The notes under the pieces: model-generated
What the model was told of the DNA's origin: nothing
The model's database searches: none
Seen by the model: the letters and a program-made list of their open reading frames with translations, nothing else
Source: Deltaproteobacteria bacterium
GTDB taxonomy: Bacteria > Myxococcota_A > Polyangia > Nannocystales > Nannocystaceae
Direction: 5' to 3'
DNA: 64,000 nucleotides
Assembly (NCBI GenBank): GCA_016709225.1
Contig: JADJEE010000002.1
Coordinates: forward strand, 1,240,001-1,304,000
Shown: one piece after another, positions 8,558 through 17,068 of the stretch
Layout: every line of letters begins with the position of its first letter
Position numbering within the stretch: the first letter of the stretch is position 1
Program-made: the position numbers and the translations under genes

Positions 8558-9829
8558 GTGTCCGCCACGTCCCTGGTGCTCGCCCTCGTGCTCGCCGCTC
8601 CCGCCCCGGGGCCGGTGCCACCGCCCGACGACGGCGCCCACTTCGATCGCAGCGGCCGCGCGCTCTCCTTCGACGAGGCGATCGGGCTCAGCGAGCAGCT
8701 GCCGTCGACGAAGATCCGCGCGCAGGCGGTGCGCGAGCGAGAGCTCGGCGATCGCCGGATCTCCGGCACCATCGCGCAGCCGCAGATCTGGCTGCAGCCC
8801 GGTGTGCGGCTGCTCCCCCGCGAAGCCCAAGCGTTCACGCCGCAGGCGATGATCACCCAGACGTGGAGCCTCGGTCGCCTCGGTAGCGCGCGCCGCAAGG
8901 CCGCGAAGGCGGAGCGCACGGCGATGGCGTCGGAGCTGAGCGCTCGCCAGCTCGCCCACCGCCTCGAGGCAGCGCGCACGTGGATCGATCTGCACACCGC
9001 GCAGCGCGAGCTCGAGCTGGCCCGCCACGAGGGTGACGTCGCGATCGAGTGGGTCGCGCGGGCCGAGGCTGCGCTCCGCGCGGAGCTGATCCTCGCCCCC
9101 GACGTCGCCGAGGCCCGCGCGTACGCGGCCGAGGTGCGCTCGCGTCACCTCGAGCTCGAGGGCCGCGTCCACGATCTCGGACTGCAGCTGGCGCGCGACG
9201 TCGGCGAGGACCCGTGGCGGCCGCTCGTCGCCGACGGCGCTACGCCCGATCCGCGACTACCCGACGAGGCCGAGATCGCCCGGCGATTCGCCGACGTCGG
9301 CGAGCTCCCCGAGGTCCAGGCGCTCCGGCTCGCCGCGGTGGCCAAGCGCGCCTACGCGGTCGAGAGCCGCGCGCAGTACCGTGGCAGTCAGCTGACGCTC
9401 GGCGGCCAGATCGATCGCGACGAGCGCGACGGATTCCTCGCCTACGGCATCGTCGCGCTGTCGGTGCCGACCCGCGGCGCGGGCGTGCGACAGCACGGCG
9501 AGATCATGAGCGAGGTCCATCGCCTCGAGGCCGAAGCCGCCGACACCCAGCGCGCGCTGTCCTCGCGACTGGCGACCACGCTCCACGATCTGCACCACAC
9601 GCAGGTGGTGGTCGAGAACCTGGGTGGCGCGCTGCTGCCCGAGCTGCGGGCGGCCGCCACCGCCCACGAGAAGGCCCGCGACGTCGGCGAAGGCACGGTG
9701 TTCGAGCTGTTCTCGGCACGACGTCGCGTGCTCGCGGCCGAGAACGCCCTGGTGGCGGCCGAGGGCGCGCAGACGTGGGCGCGACTGCAGACGTGGTTGC
9801 TGCTGGCCGAGCTGGAGGCGCCGCGATGA
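8558..9829 (+). CDS. TolC/CzcC-like outer membrane efflux protein
   Basis: The 423-residue product has an N-terminal signal peptide (SLVLALVLAAPAPG) and then an alpha-helical, heptad-rich chain typical of outer membrane factors: LSFDEAIGLSEQ at the start of the first repeat, QPQIWLQPGVRLL, and long Ala/Glu/Arg-rich helices. The C-terminal repeat includes GEGTVFELFSARRRVLAAENALVAAE, close to CzcC-type proteins. It would form the trimeric exit duct for the RND pump encoded downstream. It starts with GTG and shares an ATGA overlap with the adaptor gene, so it is the first gene of the operon. Confidence 0.85.
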   Translation: MSATSLVLALVLAAPAPGPVPPPDDGAHFDRSGRALSFDEAIGLSEQLPSTKIRAQAVRERELGDRRISGTIAQPQIWLQPGVRLLPREAQAFTPQAMITQTWSLGRLGSARRKAAKAERTAMASELSARQLAHRLEAARTWIDLHTAQRELELARHEGDVAIEWVARAEAALRAELILAPDVAEARAYAAEVRSRHLELEGRVHDLGLQLARDVGEDPWRPLVADGATPDPRLPDEAEIARRFADVGELPEVQALRLAAVAKRAYAVESRAQYRGSQLTLGGQIDRDERDGFLAYGIVALSVPTRGAGVRQHGEIMSEVHRLEAEAADTQRALSSRLATTLHDLHHTQVVVENLGGALLPELRAAATAHEKARDVGEGTVFELFSARRRVLAAENALVAAEGAQTWARLQTWLLLAELEAPR

Positions 9830-10875
9830 TCCGCCGCCTCGCGCTCGCAAGCCTGCTCGGCGGCTGCACCCAGCCATGGACGCCACCGCCGACGGCAGAC
9901 ACCGCCCACGAGAGCTCGGCGCGCAGCCCGTGGGTCGCGGTGGTCGCACCCAGCGATCCCAGCCTCACCGAGCTCGCCGCGGAGGTCGTCGGTGACGCGA
10001 GCTCGCGCTCGCAGATCTCTGTGACGTATCCCAGCAAGGTGACGGCGATTCGCGTGCGCGTGGGCGATTCGGTCCACGCCGGCGACGTGTTGGTCGACGT
10101 GTTGGTGCCCGAACTGGTGCGCGCGCAGGCCACCGCGGCCTCGGCCGCCGAGCGCATCGAGCTCCAGCGCAAGCGCATCGATCAGCTCGACGCGCTGCGC
10201 GGTGAGGGGCTGGTCGGCGGGCGAGAGCTGTTCGATCTGCGCGCGACCCTGGCCGAGCTCGAGGCGCAGCGCCGCGAGGCCCAGGCCATCGTCACGGGTG
10301 CGGGCATCGGCGAGCGCGGAGCGGTCTACGAGCGTGGGGTGTTGCGCCTGCGCGCGCCGGCCGACGGCACGGTCACCGGCATCGAGGCCGTGGTCGGCGA
10401 GATGCACGACGCCGCCACCGGCCCGCTGATCTCGCTGGCCCGCGACTCCGACGCGCGCATCGAGGTCCACGCGACGCAACCACTGCCCCCCGGTGCGTCG
10501 CTGAAGTTCGCGATGCCCGACGGTCGCGAGGTCGAGCTCGCCGCGACCCCGGTGGCGCAAGTCGTCGATCCGAGCGACGGCAGCCTCCGGCTATGGTTCG
10601 ATCCGGCCACGCGCACGCCGCTGCCCCACGGCGTGCGCGGACACGTGCTGATCCACGCGGTGCAAGGCGGCGCGCTGCAGGTGCCCGAGCGCGCGATCGC
10701 ATGGCAGGACGGGCGAATGGTGGTGTTCGCCCGCGACGGCGAGGGCGTGCGACCGGTCCCGGTCGAGGTCGTGGGTCGATCGGGCAGCTCGGCGCTGGTG
10801 CGCGGCGAGCTCGCGCTCGGTGAGCAGGTCGCCGGCGACGGCGCAGCCTGGATCACACCCGTGGAGGACGAGTGA
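9826..10875 (+). CDS. RND efflux periplasmic adaptor (membrane fusion) lipoprotein, CzcB/CusB-like
   Basis: The 349-residue product carries a short lipoprotein signal ending LLGGC (C14), so it is likely anchored in the inner membrane. Domains follow the adaptor order: a lipoyl-like half (VTAIRVRVGDSVHAGDVLVDV), an alpha-helical hairpin rich in Ala/Glu/Arg (about residues 100-160), the second lipoyl half (LRLRAPADGTVTGIEAVVGEM), then beta-barrel and membrane-proximal domains ending near the C-terminus (LPHGVRGHVLIHAVQGGALQVPERAI). It couples the RND pump to the TolC-like duct. It overlaps both neighbours by 4 bases (ATGA, GTGA), so translation is coupled. Confidence 0.88.
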   Translation: MIRRLALASLLGGCTQPWTPPPTADTAHESSARSPWVAVVAPSDPSLTELAAEVVGDASSRSQISVTYPSKVTAIRVRVGDSVHAGDVLVDVLVPELVRAQATAASAAERIELQRKRIDQLDALRGEGLVGGRELFDLRATLAELEAQRREAQAIVTGAGIGERGAVYERGVLRLRAPADGTVTGIEAVVGEMHDAATGPLISLARDSDARIEVHATQPLPPGASLKFAMPDGREVELAATPVAQVVDPSDGSLRLWFDPATRTPLPHGVRGHVLIHAVQGGALQVPERAIAWQDGRMVVFARDGEGVRPVPVEVVGRSGSSALVRGELALGEQVAGDGAAWITPVEDE

Positions 10876-13800
10876 ACGCGATCGCACGCATCGTTCACGG
10901 CGCGATCGGTCACCGCGTCGCGGTGATCGTGGTGGTGTTGATGCTGGCGGCGGTGGCCGCCGTCGGCGTGCGTCGCCTGCAGCTCGATGCGCTGCCCGAC
11001 ATCACCAGCAACCAGGTCATCGTGCTCACGAGCGCCCCCGGCCTCACGCCGGAGGAGGTCGAGCGCCTGGTGACGCGCCGCGTCGAGATCGCGATCGGTG
11101 GGCTGTCAGGCGTGGTCGAGCAGCGGAGCCTGTCGCGCTTTGGCATCTCGTCGGTCACCGTGGTCTTCGACGACGACGTCGATCCCTGGCGCTCGCGACA
11201 GCAGGTCCAGGAGCGCATCGGCAACCTCGCCGGCGAGCTGCCCGAGGGCGTCGATCCGCCGCAGCTGGGCCCCTTCACCGGCGGGCTCGGCGAGGTGTTC
11301 CACATCTCGTTGTCCTCACCCGAGCGATCGCAGGCCGAGCTGCTCGAGCTGGCCGAGCTGCGCGTCGCACCGATGATGCGTGGGGTCGAAGGCATCGTCG
11401 AGGCCAACACGTGGGGTGGTCGCCGACGTTCGCTCGAGGTCCGCGCCGACGCCCGCAAGCTGGCCAAGAACCGCGTGACCTTGGCCGAGCTACAGCTCGC
11501 GCTCGAGCGCGCCACCGGGGCTGCGGCCGGCGCCTCGATCCCCGCCGGCGGCGGGCAGGCGCTGCTGCGCGGCGTGGTGTGGCCGCAGGGGCCCGTCGAT
11601 CTCGGCGCCGCGATCGTGCGCCACGGCGACCCCGAGGGCCACGAGCGGATCATCCGCGTGGCCGACGTCGCCGACGTGGTGTGGGGCGACCTCCCGCGCA
11701 TCGGCGCGGCGACGGGCAACGGCGGCGGCGAGCTGGTCTACGTGATGCTGCAGATGGCGCTGCACGCCAACGCGCTCGAGGTGGTCGGCCGCGTCCACGA
11801 GCGCATGGACCAGCTGGTGCCGCTGCTGCCCGCCGACGTCGCCATCGAGGTCGTCTACGACCGCAGCGACCTGGTGCTCGCGACCCTGCAGACCGTGGGC
11901 AAGAACCTCGCCGAGGGTGCGGTGCTGGTCATCGTCGTGCTGGTCGCCCTGCTGGGGTCGTTGCGCGCGGGCATCGTGGTGGCGTCGGTGATCCCGCTGT
12001 CGATGCTGGGCGCGGTCGCGGCGATGGTCGCGTTCGGCGTGCCGGGCAACCTCATGAGTCTGGGCGCGATCGACTTCGGGCTGCTGGTCGACGGCGCGGT
12101 GGTGATGGTCGAGCGTGCGTTCCACGAACTGCCGTCGATCCGGGACCGCGACGAGCCCACCCTGCGTCGTGCCACGATCGCCTCCGCGATGGGCCAGGTG
12201 GCCGCGCCGATGACCTTCTCGGTCGCGGTGATCGTGCTGGTCTACGTGCCGATCCTCTCGTTGGCGGGCGTCGACGGCAAGATGTTCCGGCCGATGGCGC
12301 TCACGGTGGTGTTCGCCCTGCTGACCGCGTTGGTGCTGGCGATCGTGTGGGTGCCGGCGGTGTCGGCCGCGTGGCTGCGACCGCGCCACGTGCCGGTTCG
12401 CGATCCGTTCCTCGTGCGCATGATCCAGCGGATGTACGCACCGGTGCTCCGACTGGCCGCCGGCGCGCCGCTGCTCATCGTCGTCCCGGCCGCCGCGTTG
12501 CTGGTCGTCGGCGTGCTGACCTACGTGCGACTGGGCTCGGCCTTCGTGCCGCAGCTCGACGAGGGCGACCTCGTGATCCAGACCACCCGCAGCCCCGACA
12601 TCTCGCTCGAGCGCTCGATCGCCGATGCCACCCACCTCGAGCAGGTCGTGCGCGCCGCAGCGCCCGAGGTCGAGGGTGTAGTCTCGCGCATCGGCAGCCC
12701 GGCGGTCGCCACCGACATCATGGGCCTCGAGATGGCCGACGTGTTCGTCCAGCTGGCGCCGCGCGAGCGCTGGCGCCCCGGCCTCGACAAAGACACCCTC
12801 ATCGCCCAGATCGAAGCCGCCATCGCGCGCGAGGCCCCGGGGTCGTCGCCGGGCTTCACCCAGCCGATCCAGATGCGCTTCAACGAGCTGCTCGGCGGCG
12901 CGGTCACCGACGTCACCGTCGAGATCTACGGCGAGGATCTGACCGAGCTCCAGCACACCGCCGAGCGGGTCCGCAGCATCGTCGGCGAGGTCGACGGTGC
13001 CCACGACGCCCGCATCATGGCGCCGCCGTCGGTGCCGGTGCTCGATGTGCGGCCACGCCTGCTCGACGCCGCGCAGCTCGGCATCGACGCGACGGCGGTG
13101 CTCGACATGGTCCGCGCGGTGCGGGCCGGCGTGCCGGTGGGCACCACGTGGGACGGCCCGGTGCAGGTACCGATCCGCCTGCGCCTGGGCACCGACGCGA
13201 CCGCCGCGACCCTCGCGTCCACGCAGGTGGTGACCGCGACCGGCAGCTTGGTGCCGCTGTCGCGCATCGCCGACGTCGAGATGTCGCCGACGCCGGCGCT
13301 CGTCAACCGCCACGAGGCGCAGCGTCGCGTGATCGTCGGCTTCAACGTGCGCGGACGCAGTCTCGGCGACGTGGTCACCGACGCCCGCGCGGCGATCGAG
13401 GCGGCCGAGGTGGTGCCGCGCGGGCAGCGGGTGCGGTATGGCGGGCAATTCGAGACGCTCGAGGAGGCCAAGGCGCGCATGGCCGTGGTCGTGCCGATCG
13501 TGATGGTCGGCATCGTCATCGTGTTGGTCGCGTTGTTCCGCGCGTTCGGACCTGCGCTGCTCATCTTCCTCAACGTGCCGTTCGCCGGGGTCGGGGGCGT
13601 GCTGGCACTCGCGAGCCGGGGCATGCCGATGTCGATCTCCGCGGCGGTCGGCTTCATCGCGCTGTCGGGCATCGCGGTGCTCAACGGCGTGGTGCTGCTC
13701 TCGGGTATCCGCCAGCTGCAGCGCGAGAGCATGGCCGCGGGCGCGGCCGCGATCACGGCCGCGCGGCAGCGCGTGCGACCGGTGGTGATGACCGCGTTGG

Positions 13801-14018
13801 TGGCGGCGCTCGGCTTCATCCCGATGGCCGTCGCGACCGGCGTGGGCGCGGAGGTCCAGCGTCCGCTCGCGACCGTGGTGGTCGGCGGACTGGTGACGTC
13901 GACGTTGCTCACGCTGGTGGTGTTGCCGGCGCTGTACCAGCTGGGCGCGCGGTGGTTCGGCCACGGCGCTCACCCGGACCCCGCGGACACCGAAGCCGCG
14001 GCGACGGTGCCCTCGTGA
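10872..14018 (+). CDS. Heavy-metal efflux RND transporter, CzcA family
   Basis: The 1048-residue length and motifs match heavy-metal RND permeases. The first transmembrane helix is VAVIVVVLMLAAVAAVGV and is followed by LQLDALPDITSNQVIV. TM4 carries DFGLLVDGAVVMVE with D401, D407 and E414, the D/D/E proton-relay triad of CzcA-type divalent-cation exporters; CusA-type Cu/Ag pumps lack the first Asp. Helix clusters follow near residues 340-500 and 870-1030. The pump exports Zn/Co/Cd/Ni-like ions from the periplasm or cytoplasm using the proton gradient; the exact metal is not readable. It sits in the operon with adaptor, duct and two-component genes. Confidence 0.92.
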   Translation: MNAIARIVHGAIGHRVAVIVVVLMLAAVAAVGVRRLQLDALPDITSNQVIVLTSAPGLTPEEVERLVTRRVEIAIGGLSGVVEQRSLSRFGISSVTVVFDDDVDPWRSRQQVQERIGNLAGELPEGVDPPQLGPFTGGLGEVFHISLSSPERSQAELLELAELRVAPMMRGVEGIVEANTWGGRRRSLEVRADARKLAKNRVTLAELQLALERATGAAAGASIPAGGGQALLRGVVWPQGPVDLGAAIVRHGDPEGHERIIRVADVADVVWGDLPRIGAATGNGGGELVYVMLQMALHANALEVVGRVHERMDQLVPLLPADVAIEVVYDRSDLVLATLQTVGKNLAEGAVLVIVVLVALLGSLRAGIVVASVIPLSMLGAVAAMVAFGVPGNLMSLGAIDFGLLVDGAVVMVERAFHELPSIRDRDEPTLRRATIASAMGQVAAPMTFSVAVIVLVYVPILSLAGVDGKMFRPMALTVVFALLTALVLAIVWVPAVSAAWLRPRHVPVRDPFLVRMIQRMYAPVLRLAAGAPLLIVVPAAALLVVGVLTYVRLGSAFVPQLDEGDLVIQTTRSPDISLERSIADATHLEQVVRAAAPEVEGVVSRIGSPAVATDIMGLEMADVFVQLAPRERWRPGLDKDTLIAQIEAAIAREAPGSSPGFTQPIQMRFNELLGGAVTDVTVEIYGEDLTELQHTAERVRSIVGEVDGAHDARIMAPPSVPVLDVRPRLLDAAQLGIDATAVLDMVRAVRAGVPVGTTWDGPVQVPIRLRLGTDATAATLASTQVVTATGSLVPLSRIADVEMSPTPALVNRHEAQRRVIVGFNVRGRSLGDVVTDARAAIEAAEVVPRGQRVRYGGQFETLEEAKARMAVVVPIVMVGIVIVLVALFRAFGPALLIFLNVPFAGVGGVLALASRGMPMSISAAVGFIALSGIAVLNGVVLLSGIRQLQRESMAAGAAAITAARQRVRPVVMTALVAALGFIPMAVATGVGAEVQRPLATVVVGGLVTSTLLTLVVLPALYQLGARWFGHGAHPDPADTEAAATVPS

Positions 14019-14092
14019 TCGGGCCCCCGTCGGGCGTATCATCGTCGCGCGGCGACTCCGGCGAGGGCCCGGGCCTCCGCGAGGACATCGCC

Positions 14093-14770
14093 GTGAAGCT
14101 GCTGCTGGTCGAGGACGAACCCCGCGTGGCCGAGATCGTGCGACGCGGCCTGGTGGAGGAGGGCCACCAGGTCGACGTGTGCTCCAGCGGACGCGCGGCG
14201 CTGCAGCAGGCCCGCGACATCGACTACGACGTGATCGTGCTCGACTGGATGCTGCCCGACATCGACGGCCTGGACATCCTGCGTCAGTGGCGGAGCGGCG
14301 GCCTGCGCACGCCGGTGCTCATGCTGACCGCGCGCGGCCAGGTCGGTGAGCGGGTCGCCGGCCTCAAGGTCGGCGCCGACGACTACCTCGTCAAGCCGTT
14401 CGACTTCGCCGAGCTGCTCGCACGCCTCGAGGCGCTGCACCGCCGCAGCAGCGGGCAGATCGAGCTGCGCACGGCCGGCGACGTCAAGCTCGACGGTCGC
14501 CGGCGATCACTCGTACGGGGCGACGCCGAGATCGCGTTGACCCCGCGGGAGTACGCGCTGTGTCAGGAGTTCTTCGGCCACGTCGGCGATGTGCTCTCGC
14601 GCAGCCACTTGCTCGGCGCGGTGTGGGGCACCAACTACGACGGCGACCCCAACGTGCTCGACGTGTACGTCGGCTACCTCCGCAGCAAGCTGGCCCGGAT
14701 CGCTGCCGCGCACACCTCGATCAAGGCCGTGCGCGGCGTCGGCTTCCGCCTGCAGGTCGACGGGGGCTGA
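14093..14770 (+). CDS. Two-component response regulator, OmpR/PhoB family (metal-responsive)
   Basis: The product is 225 residues from GTG 14093. The receiver domain has an acidic pocket (VEDEP), the phospho-acceptor D51 in VIVLDWMLPDIDG, a conserved Thr (MLTARG) and Lys (LVKPFD). The C-terminal winged-helix domain ends with DVYVGYLRSKL and VRGVGFRL, as in CusR/CzcR-type regulators. It follows the pump gene by about 75 bases and precedes the kinase gene by 5, so it most likely controls this efflux operon. A longer upstream in-frame extension lacks any homologous sequence. Confidence 0.92.
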   Translation: MKLLLVEDEPRVAEIVRRGLVEEGHQVDVCSSGRAALQQARDIDYDVIVLDWMLPDIDGLDILRQWRSGGLRTPVLMLTARGQVGERVAGLKVGADDYLVKPFDFAELLARLEALHRRSSGQIELRTAGDVKLDGRRRSLVRGDAEIALTPREYALCQEFFGHVGDVLSRSHLLGAVWGTNYDGDPNVLDVYVGYLRSKLARIAAAHTSIKAVRGVGFRLQVDGG

Positions 14771-14775
14771 CGCGC

Positions 14776-16143
14776 GTGCAGCTCGGAACCCGGCTGTTGC
14801 TCGTGGGCGCGGTGCTGCCCGCCGCGCTGCTGCTGGCGGCGCTGGTGGTCGGCGGCGTCGCGCTCGATCGCATTCTCCACCGCGAGATCGACCGCGCGCT
14901 GCTGGGCCAGGCCGCGGTCGAGGCGGTGTCGCTGTTCGATCGCGCCGACGCGCCGCACCTGCACCTCGTCGAGTCGCCGCTCGACGCCCGCGTGCGGGAG
15001 TTCGCGCCGCTCGGGGCGCTGTACGGTCCCCGCGGCGAACTCATCGTGCGCTATCCCGACGGCGCCGGGGTGCCCACCTCGCTCGATCCCGACCGGCTCA
15101 CCGGTGAGGCCGAGCTCGACGACGCCGACATCGACGGCACCCCGCGGCGCGTCCTACGGATGCAGGTGCGCTCGCCCAGCGGGCTACCCCACGGGCTGTG
15201 GCTGGCGGCCTCGCTCGAGACCCACGACCGGGCGGTGCGAGTCTACTGGCAGTTCACCTCGATCGCGGTGGCCGTGGTCGTGCTGCTGCTCGCGGCGATC
15301 CAGGTCGCACAGGCGCGGCAGCTGACCCGGCGCGTGACCGCGCTCGCCGATCACATGCAGCGACTGCGCGCCGGCGAGCTCGGCTCGACGCCAGCGCCCG
15401 ATGCCTACGGCGACGTGATCCAGACCCTGCGCGACGCGGTCGCCGACACCACGCTGCGGCTGTCGGCGGCCCGCGAGGCGCAAGACCGCCTGCTCGCCGA
15501 TGCCGCCCACGAGCTGCGCACGCCGCTCACGGCGATGCGCGCCGGCATCGACGTGGCGCTACGTCGCCACCGCGACGCAGCACAGCTCGAGGAAGTGCTC
15601 GCCGATCAGCGTGGTGAGGTCGATCGACTCACCGAGCTGGCCACACGGCTGCTCGACATGGCGGCCCTGCGCGGCGCTCCGCTCGAGCTCGCAGCGGGTG
15701 ACCTCGCCGAGCTCCTGCACGAGGCCGTCGACGCCGCGCGCGCCGTGGCCGAGGAGCGCGGCATCATGATCGAGCTCGCCGACGTGCCCCATGCCGAGGC
15801 AGCCTTCGCGCGCTCGGTCCTGCGACAGGCGCTCGACAACCTGCTCGACAACGCGATCAAGTTCTCGCGCGACCATGGTCGCGTCGAGGGGGCACGCGAG
15901 CACGTGGACGCGCGCTGGCGCATCCGCGTCTCCGATCACGGCCCCGGCGTGCCGGCCGAGGCGCGCGAGCGCATCTTCGACGCCTTCGAGCGCGCCGATC
16001 GGGCGGTGCGCGGCAAGGGCCTCGGGCTCGCGATCGTCGCCGAGGTTGCGCGCCGCCACGGCGGCCGCTGCTTCGTCGCCGAGCGCCCCGATGGCGGCAA
16101 CGGGGCCGTCTTCGTGCTCGAGCTCGGGCCCGACGGCGCTTGA
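14776..16143 (+). CDS. Sensor histidine kinase of the metal-efflux system
   Basis: The product is 455 residues from GTG 14776. TM1 (LLLVGAVLPAALLLAALVVGG) and TM2 (about residues 156-176) flank a periplasmic sensor domain of roughly 120 residues. A HAMP linker follows, then the phospho-acceptor H-box DAAHELRTPL, the N-box LDNLLDNAIKFS, and G-boxes DHGPGVP and GKGLGLAIV. It autophosphorylates and passes phosphate to the preceding regulator. The periplasmic domain shows no obvious His or Cys metal cluster. It is the last gene of the efflux operon; the next gene starts 64 bases on. Confidence 0.92.
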   Translation: MQLGTRLLLVGAVLPAALLLAALVVGGVALDRILHREIDRALLGQAAVEAVSLFDRADAPHLHLVESPLDARVREFAPLGALYGPRGELIVRYPDGAGVPTSLDPDRLTGEAELDDADIDGTPRRVLRMQVRSPSGLPHGLWLAASLETHDRAVRVYWQFTSIAVAVVVLLLAAIQVAQARQLTRRVTALADHMQRLRAGELGSTPAPDAYGDVIQTLRDAVADTTLRLSAAREAQDRLLADAAHELRTPLTAMRAGIDVALRRHRDAAQLEEVLADQRGEVDRLTELATRLLDMAALRGAPLELAAGDLAELLHEAVDAARAVAEERGIMIELADVPHAEAAFARSVLRQALDNLLDNAIKFSRDHGRVEGAREHVDARWRIRVSDHGPGVPAEARERIFDAFERADRAVRGKGLGLAIVAEVARRHGGRCFVAERPDGGNGAVFVLELGPDGA

Positions 16144-16207
16144 CCGCGAGCCCGCGGTTCGCCGATTTCTTGCGCCGCCGCGTGGTCGTAGCCGAGGGTG
16201 CCGGGGC

Positions 16208-17020
16208 ATGTCGCTCCCGGGCCGGCTGACCATCGCCGCCTGCGTGACCGCGTTGCTCACCGCCGGCGGGTGGTTCGTACGCGACACGTCGCGCGGGCCC
16301 GCACCGGTGTCGCGCCACGCCCCGTCGCCGCGAAGCCCCGCGCCTGCGCCCGTGCTTCGCGAGCACGCAGTCGCCCACGCCGCGATCGTACCGCCGGTCA
16401 CGCCCAGGTCCGACGACGTCGACCCGCCGGCCCCGCGCACGCGCTACTTCGGCGCACGGGAGGGCGACCGCATCGCGCTCAGCTTCGACGACGGTCCGCG
16501 GCCGGCCTCGACCGCACGGGTGCTCGCGATCCTGCGTGAGCACGATGCACACGCAACCTTCTTCATGCTCGGCGAGCAGGTGCAGCGCCACCCCGAGGCC
16601 GCCGCCGCGGTGGCCGCGGCCGGCCACGAGCTCGGCAACCACGGCTGGTCGCACCGATCGTGGAAGCTGTTGTTCCCGTCGCAGCTACAGCGCGAGCTCG
16701 ACGACACCGCCGACGCCATCGCCGATGCCACCGGCACCACGCCGCACGTGGTGCGGCCGCCGTTCGGACGCTTCCCCGAGTCCGCGGTCGCGATCGTCCA
16801 CGGGCGCGGCGACGATCTGGTGCTGTGGTCGGTCGACAGCCTCGACTCCGCGGGGGCCGACGCCGACACCATCGCCCGCACGGTGGTCGACGCGGCGCGG
16901 CCCGGCGACATCGTGCTGCTACACGATCGCGAGTGGGCGAGCGTACGGGCACTGCCGCAGATCCTCGCCGGCCTGCGCCGCAAGGGCCTGCGCGTGGTGC
17001 CGGTGTCGCAGCTCGACTGA
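16208..17020 (+). CDS. Polysaccharide deacetylase (NodB homology), membrane-anchored or secreted
   Basis: The 270-residue product starts at ATG 16208. A hydrophobic segment (about residues 7-22) acts as signal or anchor, followed by a Pro/Ala-rich stretch. The NodB domain (about 85-265) has its catalytic motifs in order: LSFDDGP (metal and base Asp), HELGNHGWSH (metal His pair), RPPFGRF, and VLLHDRE. It would remove N- or O-acetyl groups from peptidoglycan, chitin-like or exopolysaccharide chains outside the cytoplasm. It lies just before cphA but has no evident functional link to cyanophycin. Confidence 0.87.
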   Translation: MSLPGRLTIAACVTALLTAGGWFVRDTSRGPAPVSRHAPSPRSPAPAPVLREHAVAHAAIVPPVTPRSDDVDPPAPRTRYFGAREGDRIALSFDDGPRPASTARVLAILREHDAHATFFMLGEQVQRHPEAAAAVAAAGHELGNHGWSHRSWKLLFPSQLQRELDDTADAIADATGTTPHVVRPPFGRFPESAVAIVHGRGDDLVLWSVDSLDSAGADADTIARTVVDAARPGDIVLLHDREWASVRALPQILAGLRRKGLRVVPVSQLD

Positions 17021-17050
17021 CGTCCCCGTGACGGCCCGCGGCATTTGGTC

Positions 17051-17056
17051 TACAAC
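17051..17056 (+). promoter_or_regulatory. -10-like element upstream of cphA
   Basis: TACAAC, the same hexamer as in the metal-efflux promoter, ends 12 bases before the cphA ATG at 17069. The preceding TGG is not a full extended -10, so this is tentative. Confidence 0.3.
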
Positions 17057-17068
17057 CTTGGATCTTCG

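Noticed and set aside
11490..14042. Long minus-strand open frame (850 residues) opposite the RND transporter gene
   Set aside because: It is composed of His/Arg/Asp-rich sequence without domains, a shadow of the GC-rich czcA-like gene on the other strand.
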